Below are positions 8,419 to 17,228 of a stretch of DNA of 40,149 nucleotides, one piece after another; position 1 is the first letter of the stretch; each line of letters begins with the position of its first letter. The position numbers were made by a program, and so were the translations under genes. Location: contig JAAETM010000468.1 in assembly GCA_024228395.1 (NCBI GenBank), forward strand, positions 1 to 40,149. The letters are read 5' to 3'. The notes below the pieces were generated by a model. The model saw only the letters and a list, made by a program, of their open reading frames with translations. It was not told the origin of the DNA and did no database searches. The stretch is from a bacterium. GTDB taxonomy: Bacteria; Planctomycetota; UBA1135; GCA-002686595.

Positions 8419-9516
8419 CTAGGGAGCCAAATGAGCCAAAGCCTTACGCGTCAAGCCGGTCAGTGGCTGATTTTCGAGTTGCCCCCAGGCAAACCACCTC
8501 AGGGTCGATGGGTTGGAGGACAGGGCCTTGCGGGTGACTTTGCCCTTGAGCACGGTCATCCCAATGCGGTGGTGGGTGATGGCGTGCTTGGCTTCAAAGA
8601 GGCACTCTGGGCCAGCGACCCCAAGACCTGGCATCCAATCCCCCAGCCAAAGGGCGCTGGCGCCCGGGCACTGCGATTGCTGGGTCGGCAGCTCCCACAT
8701 GCCAGCCATGGAGCCCTTGGCCGGACGCCTGGACAGGAGCAAGCCACCCTTATTTACCACCCAAAGCCCTGCGACCTTAAGCTCAACAGGCTTCCGCCTG
8801 GGTTTGGGGCTCGGCCATGCAGAAGCCTCCCCACGCCTGCGAGCCACACACAAGCGCGACCAGGGACAAGCGTGGCAATGCGGCTCCCCGGGTGTGCACA
8901 CCGTGGCCCCAAGTTCCATGAGGGCTTGATTCCAATCACCTGGTGAGGCCCCATGCAGGCAGCGGCGGGCCAAATCCCAGGTGTGCTTGCGCAATGGGGC
9001 CGATCCAGAAACCGCGCGCAGGCCAAAAACGCGGGTGAAGACCCTTTCCACATTGCCGTCCACCAGGGCCTCGGGGAGGCCGTAGGCAATCGACAGCACC
9101 GCACCAGCGGTGTACTCCCCCACACCGGGAAGGACCAGGGCTGTCTTGCGGTCCCTCGGAAACTCCCCCCCATGATCCGCCACTATGCTCCGGGCTGCGC
9201 GGTGCAGGGATCGGGCGCGGCTGTAGTAACCCAGTCCGCTCCAGCGCGCCAACACTTGCTCCTCCGATGCTTGGGCCAGATCTTGAACGGTTGGGAAGGA
9301 GTGTATGAACGCCAGCCAGTAGTCAATCACGGTGGCGATCCGGGTCTGCTGCAGCATGGCCTCGCTGATCCAAATCCCGTAAGCGTCGCGGTTGCGGCGC
9401 CAGGGAAGATCGCGCTTGGCCGTGCCGAACCACGCCAGCAGGGAATTTTGCAAGCGTGTCCGGCGGTCCGCACGGGGAAGGGCGGGAAAGGACGTGGTGG
9501 GCGTGGATTCAGGCAC
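8419..9516 (-). CDS. mutY: A/G-specific adenine glycosylase MutY
   Basis: A 365-residue base-excision repair enzyme that removes adenine mispaired with 8-oxoguanine. The order of motifs is complete: LPWRRNRDAYGIWISEAMLQQT with catalytic Glu52; helix-hairpin-helix VLPGVGEYTAGAVLS at 128-142; catalytic Asp153 in LVDGNVERVFTR; the [4Fe-4S] loop Cys207-x6-Cys214-x2-Cys217-x5-Cys223; then a NUDIX-like C-terminal domain (about 240-365) with ITHHRI, which recognises 8-oxoguanine. Length matches the family. ATG at 9516 is the first Met before the conserved region. It is divergent from the membrane gene at 9562 with only 45 bases between, so the two promoters must overlap or sit inside the neighbouring gene. 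Confidence 0.96.
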   Translation of the reverse strand: MPESTPTTSFPALPRADRRTRLQNSLLAWFGTAKRDLPWRRNRDAYGIWISEAMLQQTRIATVIDYWLAFIHSFPTVQDLAQASEEQVLARWSGLGYYSRARSLHRAARSIVADHGGEFPRDRKTALVLPGVGEYTAGAVLSIAYGLPEALVDGNVERVFTRVFGLRAVSGSAPLRKHTWDLARRCLHGASPGDWNQALMELGATVCTPGEPHCHACPWSRLCVARRRGEASAWPSPKPRRKPVELKVAGLWVVNKGGLLLSRRPAKGSMAGMWELPTQQSQCPGASALWLGDWMPGLGVAGPECLFEAKHAITHHRIGMTVLKGKVTRKALSSNPSTLRWFAWGQLENQPLTGLTRKALAHLAP

Positions 9517-9561
9517 GGGCTTTGTTCGCGAGGTTCGGCCTCATTCGCTACCTTGCGCAGC

Positions 9562-12021
9562 ATGCTATGGCTTGTCGCACTCATTCTCGGTTGGCTACTG
9601 GTCGAGGGTCAACCCTCCGCTGGTGGGCAATGGACCGATCCGCATATCCTCACCCTGCAATCGGCCCATGTGGGTTGGTTCCTGCAGCTCTTAGGCTTGG
9701 CGTTTTGCCTTTGGGGAGGAGGAAAACGTGCGCTCGATTGGAAATTCCTGCTCGTGGTGGCCTTGGGGGCCTGGTTGCCCATGTTGGTACTGAATGGACC
9801 CTACTTCCAGATTGGCCCTGGTGCGGCGACCTGCGCCATGATCGCCATGGGGCTCATGCTCCGTTTTCGAGCCCCCGCAAATGAGCCCAGAAGCGAGAAC
9901 GAAGACTGCCCTGACGATCCATCCGAAGCCCTCACATTGATACTGACCGGTGCTGGCATGGCGCTCGCACTCCACGGTTTGGGCCGAATTCTCGCCCGCT
10001 TGGGCGAAGGAAGCTCCGCAGACACCAGTGTCACCGTGGCCACCTTCATCACGCTTGTCGCCTGTGGGGCTTTCTCCTTCGGGCGCCCGATCCCAGTTCT
10101 CGCAAGCAAACGCAAGAAACTACTGCCATGGATTTGTTTCGCGCTCATGCTGGCAATCATCGCCGCCTTACGTGCTGAACAAACCCTTGGCACGGGTGCG
10201 GGGCTGCGAACTCTAATGCGACGCTTTGGGCTGGACTTGTCCCACGCTGGAACCACCGCGGGGGTCCTGCTGACCAGTGTCTCCATACTCATCCTGCCCG
10301 CTTTCGCCGTCGGAACTTTGATCTCCGCCCTGCGCCAGGCGCGACGAATTTTTCATGTGACTTTTGGCGCCGCCGTAGCAACGCTCCTAATACCGACCAC
10401 CCTCAATTCCAGCGGATTCTTGACTGGACATTTGCAACCTAGCCTACGATTGATCGTCTGGGGAATAGGTCTACTGGTAATCGCCGAAACCAGGCTCTGG
10501 CTCGCACAGGGCTGGCGCTATGTGGCCTGCGCGGCCATCGTGATCGGGATCCTCATCACGGCCATTATGCCCAAGGATTCGATCCTCGTTCCACGCCCCT
10601 GGCAACGCACCCCCGTCGAGCCGATTCTGTGGATGGAATTGCCTCAGGGGCAGCTCACGGTCACTTCCGATGGCATGGGTTCCCTGCAAGTTCTCCTGGA
10701 TCAAGTGCCCCTCACCGCCGACGCGGAACATAGCCGATTGCAGGACAGATGCATGGCGGTTTCGATGGGTTTACTGAATGCGGAAACACGCTCCAAAGCC
10801 CGTGTTCTCTTGATTGGAGTGCTTTCTCCGCAGGTCAAGGAGCGCCTTCACGCGCTGGGAGCTCGCCATATTGATCGAGTCATCCCATTCGATGAAGTGT
10901 TCGGCAAAGCCTGCGAGCAAGCTCTGATTGGGAAGGGTGTGTTCCAGGAAATTCCCGGAGATTCGATCGACAGGGTGGAGGCGCGAACTCGCCTGAATCA
11001 TGGTGATTATGACCTTGTATTGGGCCTTCCGACCCATGGTATTGATGCGCCCATGCCCGACCTTCCAAAGAACCCTAAGGCTGTCATGGTCCTATGGAAT
11101 TCGCTGGAAGGATTGCAAGGCACGAGACACTCCGATCACGAGGGAATACTCTGTTCCGATGGCCTGGCGCGCTTTGCTTTTGCTTGGACGGCATTCCCCA
11201 AACAATTGGTACTGCGCAGTGCGAACACCCGAACTGCCTCTTTAAGAAATGGAGGCCTGAACGTTTCCCGTTTGCGCTGGCACACGCTGCGGTCATGGGA
11301 GCGAACGCCACTGGGCATGGCCACGAGTTTGGATGCGCTTTCACAGGACGCCATCGAAACGGATGCGTTGCTATTTGGCGCCCTTCAAGACATCTTCAGC
11401 AAGCAAACCGGTAGTTCCCCATTCGAAACCGAAACCCAGCGATTCGAGCTCCCAAGGGAGCCGGTGATACGCCTAACTCAAGCGCTGGGGCGCGGGCCCG
11501 CTGGGCCCTTCTACCAGGAGATAGCCGGAGGCCTCGCGCGCACTTTGATCGGCAAGCGTGATGTGGCTTCCATCATGGAATTCTTGCCCGAACTCTCCAA
11601 GAGCATGGGCGAGCCATACGAGCTGGAACGGTCCATAGCAAGGGCGGAACTGGAGAGCTTGGAGCCGGGGGCAGCGGCCATCCGACTCAAGCGCCTGCGC
11701 CAGACCTGGCCCACCGATGTCAACTTGCTTGAGGAACTCGGCATGGCGCTGGACCAAAGCGAACAACCGGGTGCCGCTGTTGATATTTGGGCACAATTGC
11801 GCGATCTTCACCCCGACGAGTGGCACTTTGAAAAGGCCTGGACCCTGAGTCTGGTTCGCTCAGACGATGATCGAGCATCCGCTGCTCTAGAGAAAGCCCT
11901 TTCCAAACACCCCGACGATCTGGACCTGTTGGCCGTGTCCCAATCCGGGCCATTGCCTCCCATAGAGGTTGGTTTCCAGCCCGGAAGTGGCCGGCACGAA
12001 GGTCATAACGAGCACGAGTGA
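9562..12021 (+). CDS. Polytopic membrane protein with decayed spermidine-synthase-like domain and TPRs
   Basis: An 819-residue protein. About residues 1-350 form some ten hydrophobic helices, starting at LWLVALILGWLLVEG. From about 362 the sequence LTVTSDGMGSLQVLLDQVPL resembles the beta-strand entry of fused membrane/spermidine synthase proteins. However, the glycine-rich AdoMet loop (GGGDG) that should follow is replaced by VLLIGVLSPQVKERL, and later motifs are hard to place, so aminopropyl transfer is unlikely. Residues about 690-800 are helical pairs of TPR type (e.g. LEELGMALDQSEQPGAAV). The start ATG 9562 opens directly into the first membrane helix; an open frame continues upstream to 8953 only because it is antisense to mutY. 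The membrane and TPR calls are firm; the spermidine-synthase ancestry is a judgement from motif order. Confidence 0.72.
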   Translation: MLWLVALILGWLLVEGQPSAGGQWTDPHILTLQSAHVGWFLQLLGLAFCLWGGGKRALDWKFLLVVALGAWLPMLVLNGPYFQIGPGAATCAMIAMGLMLRFRAPANEPRSENEDCPDDPSEALTLILTGAGMALALHGLGRILARLGEGSSADTSVTVATFITLVACGAFSFGRPIPVLASKRKKLLPWICFALMLAIIAALRAEQTLGTGAGLRTLMRRFGLDLSHAGTTAGVLLTSVSILILPAFAVGTLISALRQARRIFHVTFGAAVATLLIPTTLNSSGFLTGHLQPSLRLIVWGIGLLVIAETRLWLAQGWRYVACAAIVIGILITAIMPKDSILVPRPWQRTPVEPILWMELPQGQLTVTSDGMGSLQVLLDQVPLTADAEHSRLQDRCMAVSMGLLNAETRSKARVLLIGVLSPQVKERLHALGARHIDRVIPFDEVFGKACEQALIGKGVFQEIPGDSIDRVEARTRLNHGDYDLVLGLPTHGIDAPMPDLPKNPKAVMVLWNSLEGLQGTRHSDHEGILCSDGLARFAFAWTAFPKQLVLRSANTRTASLRNGGLNVSRLRWHTLRSWERTPLGMATSLDALSQDAIETDALLFGALQDIFSKQTGSSPFETETQRFELPREPVIRLTQALGRGPAGPFYQEIAGGLARTLIGKRDVASIMEFLPELSKSMGEPYELERSIARAELESLEPGAAAIRLKRLRQTWPTDVNLLEELGMALDQSEQPGAAVDIWAQLRDLHPDEWHFEKAWTLSLVRSDDDRASAALEKALSKHPDDLDLLAVSQSGPLPPIEVGFQPGSGRHEGHNEHE

Positions 12022-12153
12022 CCCCCGTGCCCCCTGGGGATCGGGGACGGTTGGAGGGACCTAGGGTGCGGGATGAGAGCTCTCAGAGGTGCCTATGACG
12101 CTACGGGTGCCGTCCCTTGAGATTCCTCGAAACCTGTCCCTGGTTGAATTGCT

Positions 12154-12161
12154 TATATAAC
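12154..12161 (+). promoter_or_regulatory. Possible -10 box ahead of the secreted-protein/matrixin pair
   Basis: TATAAC at 12156-12161 differs from the sigma-70 -10 consensus at one base and stands in the only AT-rich patch of the 297-base gap 12022-12318. No convincing -35 hexamer lies 16-18 bases upstream. It would give a leader of about 150 bases. A GC-rich partial hairpin (CCCC...GGGG, 12022-12046) just after the upstream stop may end the preceding transcript. Nothing else is recognised in the gap. Confidence 0.25.
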
Positions 12162-12318
12162 AGCCCCAGCATGATCCAGGGCAAGCGGGTACTATTGCCG
12201 GGGAACATGGGAAGGGTTATGCCCGTCCCACATTCCGCCTATGGATATGTGAAAGCATGCCCACCGGACACATCTCCCCCTCTTTCCGCGAACTTCGGCG
12301 ATATCAAACAAATCACCA

Positions 12319-12873
12319 ATGAAACGATTTAACCCCCGAACCATCCTAATGGCAGCAGCCCTCCTGGCTGGCATTGGCACCTATGGAGAAGCTCAGATTC
12401 TCAAGGTAGACCTGGGACAAATGGTTGCAAGCACCGACGGGGCCGTCTTCGGCACCATCATCAGCAAGGAAACCATTCGCATCGACCACCCGGTTGATGG
12501 CCCCGAACTCTACTACACGACCCTGACGATCAAAGGCAAGGACTTGGCAAGTAACAAGCCCACCCAGGTGAGCGTGAGCTTCCCCGGCGGTTTCATTGAT
12601 GCCGAGCACGGCGTCTACAACTCCGAGGCGCCCGCGGAGGACGTGATTGCACCGGGCAAGCAAGTTGTCGCCTTCCACAAGTGGAGTGACAACATGGGCG
12701 GCGACTTCGCGTCCAACGCTCTGTTCGCCTCCCACGGCGGTGTGTACTCGACCTTTGAAAATAAAGGCAACGTCATCGTTCAGGGCCGGGGGGATGGCTA
12801 TGCCATCCCCACCAACACTCACCTGTCCCGCCTGCAAGGCAACATCCAGCAGTTCAAGAGCGAACAGCGCTAA
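12319..12873 (+). CDS. Small secreted protein of unknown function, paired with matrixin
   Basis: A 184-residue protein I do not recognise. Residues 1-25 (RFNPRTILMAAALLAGIGTYGEA) form a signal peptide with likely cleavage after GEA. The mature part is mixed beta with a short repeat-free core: VFGTIISKETIRID, YYTTLTIKGKDL, VSVSFPGGF, VVAFHKWSDNMGGDFASNALF. It has no cysteines in the mature chain and no membrane segment after the signal, so it is probably exported. The gene ends 18 bases before the matrixin gene, which has its own strong ribosome site, so the two form an operon. A role as substrate, inhibitor, chaperone or partner of the protease is possible from position alone. No clear ribosome site precedes its own start; ATG at 12319 is the only start that gives a complete signal peptide. 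Confidence 0.75.
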   Translation: MKRFNPRTILMAAALLAGIGTYGEAQILKVDLGQMVASTDGAVFGTIISKETIRIDHPVDGPELYYTTLTIKGKDLASNKPTQVSVSFPGGFIDAEHGVYNSEAPAEDVIAPGKQVVAFHKWSDNMGGDFASNALFASHGGVYSTFENKGNVIVQGRGDGYAIPTNTHLSRLQGNIQQFKSEQR

Positions 12874-12875
12874 GC

Positions 12876-12883
12876 AAAGGAGG
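12876..12883 (+). promoter_or_regulatory. Strong Shine-Dalgarno site of the matrixin gene
   Basis: AAAGGAGG at 12876-12883 is an almost full anti-16S match, 8 bases before the ATG at 12892. Most genes in this window lack any clear Shine-Dalgarno sequence, so this one decides the start and suggests high translation of the protease relative to its upstream partner. Confidence 0.8.
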
Positions 12884-12891
12884 ATCCCCAA

Positions 12892-14250
12892 ATGAAACTT
12901 TCACTTATCGCACCTCCGATGCTGGCTCTTGCGGCCGCTGCCATCTTTACGGGCGGAAGCACAACCGAGGGTTACGCCGTGCTCAGCCACAACCTGAGCC
13001 TCTCCCAGCGGGATTTTAGGGTCAACAACAACCTCACCGCCAGCGGTGCCAACAACAATACTATTGCAGACTCCAACTTCCCCGACTCCAGCGGGTTCGT
13101 GATGGCCATGTGGAAAGGCGCTGTCGAGTGGAGCAGCACGCTGCACGGCGACGGACACGGTGACCCCACCCAGTCTGGAAGTCTTGGCTCCGGTGCGGCC
13201 AACTTCGACCCGTCCTTCCAGGGCGAAACCAACCAAATTGGAAACCTGGGCGACAACATCTGCTCCGGCCTTTCCGGGTCCAGCGGCGGCACACTCGCTT
13301 TTGCTGAAATCAACTCCTCTGGCAATTGGCGCATGCGCTTCTACCAGGGATGGAGCTGGGCTGATGGCCCGGCCGGCGTCGGCTTCAGCGAAATGGACCT
13401 GCAAAGCGTTGCAACCCACGAGTACGGACACTGCTTGGGCCTTGGACACTCCGGAACCGGAGCTGCAACCATGGCTCCCTCCGTCAGTCCCGGCCAAGTT
13501 GGCCCGCGCTCAATTCACCCGGACGACATCGCTGGCCTGCAAACCATCTATGGCGCTGCCTCCGCTACCAAGCCGATCATTTCTGGCATGGCTTTCATCG
13601 GCAGCACTTTGACCATCACCGGAACCAACTTCTCCACTAATGGCAATGAGGTCTGGTTCACGCGAGAAAACAACGTTGGTTCGGGCGTACCCCTCAAGGT
13701 GTTCAACGCGCCTTCCACCGGAAATGGAACCCAAATCGTGGTCACTGTGCCGAGTAACATTCGCCTCGGTGGCGATATCCTGGTGAAGAAAATTGGAAGT
13801 TCGCACTCGGCGCTCTCCAACCCGTACCCGGCCGATTTGTCCAGCCCGATTTGTCCTGCCCCGTCGACGATCTGCTTTGCATTCAACAACTCAACGGGCA
13901 ACCTCGGCAACCTGTCGATCACCGGATCCCAGAACGTGGCAGCAAACGACACTATTCTGTTCGGTTCACAGCTGCCTACCGGCCAATTTGGAATCTTCCT
14001 CATGGGGCAAGGCGCCACGGCATCCTTCGTCGGAAACGGAGTATTTTGCCTGGGCGGCTCACAGTTCTACCGTCTCCCCATCGTTCTCACGGACCAGTTC
14101 GGATTCGTGACCCACGCCCTAGACCTCACCAACTTACCCCAAGGTGCCAACGTCGTTCAGGGTGAAACCTGGAACTTCCAGCTTTGGCACCGCGAGAACG
14201 GTGGTCAGAGCAACTTCACGAAGACCATTGCCGTCCCGTTCTGCAACTAG
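12892..14250 (+). CDS. Secreted matrixin-type (M10A) metalloprotease with shared C-terminal domain
   Basis: A 452-residue exported protein. Residues 1-20 are a signal peptide. The catalytic domain (about 30-222) contains HEYGHCLGLGH, the HExxHxxGxxH zinc site (His176, Glu177, His180, His186), and a Met-turn at TMAPS (Met194), then the family's IHPDDIAGLQTIYG end. This is the reprolysin/matrixin metzincin pattern. No cysteine-switch propeptide is visible. Residues about 225-310 (ISGMAFIGSTLTITGTNFS...) look like an IPT/TIG Ig-like domain. The last 130 residues, from ICPAPSTICFAFNNS to the C-terminus, form a domain also present in the beta-helix protein at 34046, ending TWNFQLWHRE. It probably cleaves extracellular or surface protein. 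The gene follows the small secreted protein and ends in a very strong terminator. Confidence 0.9.
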   Translation: MKLSLIAPPMLALAAAAIFTGGSTTEGYAVLSHNLSLSQRDFRVNNNLTASGANNNTIADSNFPDSSGFVMAMWKGAVEWSSTLHGDGHGDPTQSGSLGSGAANFDPSFQGETNQIGNLGDNICSGLSGSSGGTLAFAEINSSGNWRMRFYQGWSWADGPAGVGFSEMDLQSVATHEYGHCLGLGHSGTGAATMAPSVSPGQVGPRSIHPDDIAGLQTIYGAASATKPIISGMAFIGSTLTITGTNFSTNGNEVWFTRENNVGSGVPLKVFNAPSTGNGTQIVVTVPSNIRLGGDILVKKIGSSHSALSNPYPADLSSPICPAPSTICFAFNNSTGNLGNLSITGSQNVAANDTILFGSQLPTGQFGIFLMGQGATASFVGNGVFCLGGSQFYRLPIVLTDQFGFVTHALDLTNLPQGANVVQGETWNFQLWHRENGGQSNFTKTIAVPFCN

Positions 14251-14276
14251 CAGATCGCCGATTGATATCGGACTCC

Positions 14277-14316
14277 GGGCGGGGCCAGCGGCAAAAACCG
14301 CTGGCCCCGCCCTATT
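14277..14316 (+). terminator. Perfect 15-bp terminator hairpin after the matrixin gene
   Basis: GGGCGGGGCCAGCGG (14277-14291) pairs exactly with CCGCTGGCCCCGCCC (14298-14312) around the loop CAAAAA, followed by TATTTCT. The stem is GC-rich and begins 26 bases after the stop codon. The T tract is short but present, so this is a good intrinsic terminator. Confidence 0.88.
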
Positions 14317-14445
14317 TCTGGCCTCCTCAAAACGCACACCCCATCAAAATTTGTGATACCGGCAAGTTTCTATGGGTGACAAGCAGCCCCTGGGCTGATA
14401 CCTATGCCTTGCCCGTTCACTCCCGCTCGGAACGGCCCACGAGCT

Positions 14446-17196
14446 ATGAACCGATCCAAGACCCTTCCTGGCCCCTTGTTCGCCGCCCTGGCAGCCCTGC
14501 TGGCCATCGCTCTCTGGGCGGTCTACGGGACCTCCGTGCTGGACCACGGCTACATCTACGACGATCAACTCCTGATCCTAAACAATCCCCGGCTTGCGGA
14601 CCTGTGGGCGCCGTTGAGGTTATGGGATGCACCTTTGTGGAACTTCTCCGATGCTGTGGATACCGGCACGACCGGATTTTGGAGACCGCTCACACTGCAG
14701 GTGCTGGCATTTTCCCGGGCCCTTTCCGGGGGTGAGGCATGGGGACCGCACCTGATGTCCCTGATCATTCATTGGCTGGCTGCCTTGGCTGCAGTGAAAC
14801 TGGCCCTGCGCATGGGAATGTCTGAAGCGGTTGCAGCCGCTGTGGGTCTTCTCTTTGCCCTGCATCCCATTCAGGTTCAATCCGTTGCTTGGGCTTCGTC
14901 CATCAACGACCCGCTGCTCGGTTTACTTTCGATGGTAGCACTCGGCGCCCATATCAAGTGGCTACAGACCAATAGGAAGGGCTCACTGGTCGTTTCCGTG
15001 GGAGCCTTCGCCCTTGCTCTCCTGAGCAAGGAACAAGCCGTCGCAGTGGTTCCCCTCGCTTTGATTCTCGGTTGGTGGCTGCTCGGAGCCAGCAAGCAGG
15101 GTTTAGCCGCAAGTGCAGCGCGCCTGATTCCCCTTGGCCTGGTCCTGGTCTCCTATTTGGCGGTACGCATGTACGTCTTCGAATCCTGGATGGCGGGTCT
15201 GGGCGGTGCGATTGTGGACTTCAAACTGTCCGGCCTGCGCATCGTGTCTTTCCCCTTCGAGCTGATGGGCACGTTTGCCCAAATGCTCGCGTGGCCCACG
15301 GATCTTCCCTTCTTCCGGGGTGTTCAGCCTGAATTGCCTGAGGGAGACAACCGTGTGCTGTATGCGGTCCTAACCACCGGCGCGTGGATCTTGGCAATCG
15401 CGTATTGCACCATCCGCAAGCATTGGAAGGTCGCCTACCTTCTGGCACTACCTGCCATTTGGTTAACTCCCCAGGTCATCAGTTATGAGTCCGCCGGAGC
15501 TTTCCCCCAGAGTGACCGCTACCTCTATCTACCCGTTTTCGGTTTCGTAAGCCTGCTCGCCCTGGCGATCGCGCGCCTGAATCGTCCGGTATTGGTCGCC
15601 CTCCCCGTGATTGCCATCGCCGCACTCTATGGCGTTCAGAGCCACAAGCAGCTCGCCCCGTACAGCGACAACATCACGTTCTTCCGTACGGCGGTGAAAG
15701 AGAGCCCCACGGTTCCGATCGGGTATCGGAGCTTGGGCCGTGAACTCCTTGGGCAGTACAAGCGAGACAAGGATGTCCAACACTTGCAAGAAGCCTTGAT
15801 GCTCTACTGGCAATGTTTGGTGCTGGGCCATGACTATGGGGAAAGGGCTCCGAAACTCGGGCCGAACGCCTCGGTGGCCGACCGGCTTGCGGAGCTCGAG
15901 CCGCTCCTGACCGGCGGGGCCCAGAAAATCAAGCCGGACCGCACGGTCATGGTTTCGGTGGAAGACCGCTTCCAAGGCAACATGGGACAAGGTTGGGCGC
16001 TGACCTTCATCGGGGAATTGCCGCCGCAATACGACCACAACACGGGTATCGAAGTGTTCAGTCAAATCACGGCGGCCTTTCCCAAGCGATTCGAAGCCTG
16101 GATCGGCTTGTCGATGGCATACCTGTCCGCTGAAATGCTGGACAAAGCGGAAGAGGCCATTGCGAATTCGATCAACGTCAATCGCGCCAACCCGGAAGCT
16201 TGGTTTGCCTTGGGCGAAATCCTTCGCAAGCGCGGCGACTTCAATGGCGCCCGCAATGCATATGCGGAAGCACGCCAATTCCGATTGCACGGCATCAAGG
16301 ACCATCTGGAGGTGGTGCGCTGCTTGCTCGACGGTGGCGATTTGGATGCCGCTGAAGTGGAGTTGACTCCACTGCTTGAGCAGCATGCAACCCGGCCCGA
16401 AGTCATTTACCTTCAAGGCATGCTGGCTGCCCTCCGCGGACAATGGCCCGCAGCCCTGGACTCCTTTGATCAAATCCTCGTAACCGAACCACTCAACACC
16501 GGAGCCCACCTACAGCGGGGAAAAGTTCTTACGCAGTTGGGGCGCACAACAGATGCGATCGCGGCCCTGGGGCAGGTTTGCGAACTGGACAGCAGCCACT
16601 TCGAAGCGCACTCTATGCTCGGAAACGTGCTCTTGCAAGATCCAGCCACAGAGTCTCAAGCCCGGCAATACTTGCAGCGATCCTATGGCCTCGGCGTGCC
16701 CAGCCTTGCTCGCTCGAGGGTTCAGAGCCAGTTGCTGCAATGGTTTGCCGGCCAGGAGGACACTCTGATGGCCTACATGCACATGGACGAAGCCCGCAGC
16801 GACTTTGATGCATGCCTGTATTGGATCGAAGCCCTGATGCAGATCCCCGAGCCTTGGATAGGCCGTCCGGACAGCATTGCGCGCATGGCTACGGTTTTTC
16901 TAACGCAGGGCAACAGTCTGAAGGCTCTGGGCGAAAGGGAGCGGGCAGTCGCCTCCTATAAGGAATCGCTGCGTCTGCACGAGGCTCAGTTTTGGGCCCA
17001 ATTCAACCTGGGGGAAACCCTGGTGGAAGCGGGGCGTTTCAACGAAGCGGTTTCGCACCTGGAGCGGGCGCTGGAGACTATTGAACAGGTCCCTCAAAAG
17101 GAGGGCAGGCGCCGGGCGGTGCGAACCTGGAACGTACGCCTACTTGAGCTGGCTAAGAAAAGAGGCCCCGAACTAATGGGCCCACCGGTCAAGTGA
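14446..17196 (+). CDS. TMTC-like GT-C membrane glycosyltransferase with C-terminal TPR repeats
   Basis: A 916-residue protein. Residues 1-430 are polytopic; the first luminal/periplasmic loop has YIYDDQLLILNNPRL with the acidic pair expected in GT-C enzymes, followed by GFWRPLTLQVLAFSRALSG and FALHPIQVQSVAWASSINDPLLGLLSM. This order matches the TMTC family (eukaryotic O-mannosyltransferases) and the bacterial proteins annotated as TPR membrane proteins. From about 440 to the end there are many TPR units (e.g. AEEAIANSINVNRANPEAWFALGEILRKRG). It likely transfers a sugar from a polyprenyl-phosphate donor to exported protein, with TPRs binding acceptors; bacterial activity is inferred. ATG 14446 is chosen because residues just after it start the first membrane helix; an ATG at 14404 would add 14 polar residues. 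Confidence 0.82.
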   Translation: MNRSKTLPGPLFAALAALLAIALWAVYGTSVLDHGYIYDDQLLILNNPRLADLWAPLRLWDAPLWNFSDAVDTGTTGFWRPLTLQVLAFSRALSGGEAWGPHLMSLIIHWLAALAAVKLALRMGMSEAVAAAVGLLFALHPIQVQSVAWASSINDPLLGLLSMVALGAHIKWLQTNRKGSLVVSVGAFALALLSKEQAVAVVPLALILGWWLLGASKQGLAASAARLIPLGLVLVSYLAVRMYVFESWMAGLGGAIVDFKLSGLRIVSFPFELMGTFAQMLAWPTDLPFFRGVQPELPEGDNRVLYAVLTTGAWILAIAYCTIRKHWKVAYLLALPAIWLTPQVISYESAGAFPQSDRYLYLPVFGFVSLLALAIARLNRPVLVALPVIAIAALYGVQSHKQLAPYSDNITFFRTAVKESPTVPIGYRSLGRELLGQYKRDKDVQHLQEALMLYWQCLVLGHDYGERAPKLGPNASVADRLAELEPLLTGGAQKIKPDRTVMVSVEDRFQGNMGQGWALTFIGELPPQYDHNTGIEVFSQITAAFPKRFEAWIGLSMAYLSAEMLDKAEEAIANSINVNRANPEAWFALGEILRKRGDFNGARNAYAEARQFRLHGIKDHLEVVRCLLDGGDLDAAEVELTPLLEQHATRPEVIYLQGMLAALRGQWPAALDSFDQILVTEPLNTGAHLQRGKVLTQLGRTTDAIAALGQVCELDSSHFEAHSMLGNVLLQDPATESQARQYLQRSYGLGVPSLARSRVQSQLLQWFAGQEDTLMAYMHMDEARSDFDACLYWIEALMQIPEPWIGRPDSIARMATVFLTQGNSLKALGERERAVASYKESLRLHEAQFWAQFNLGETLVEAGRFNEAVSHLERALETIEQVPQKEGRRRAVRTWNVRLLELAKKRGPELMGPPVK

Positions 17197-17228
17197 GTGT
17201 GAAAATTCACCTGGTTCAGTATTCCACG

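Noticed and set aside
8953..9561. N-terminal extension of the membrane/TPR protein
   Set aside because: It lies antisense to mutY, and the first membrane helix begins at the ATG at 9562.
15529..16509. 326-codon minus-strand open frame opposite the TMTC-like gene
   Set aside because: Antisense shadow of the TPR-coding region, no recognisable domains.
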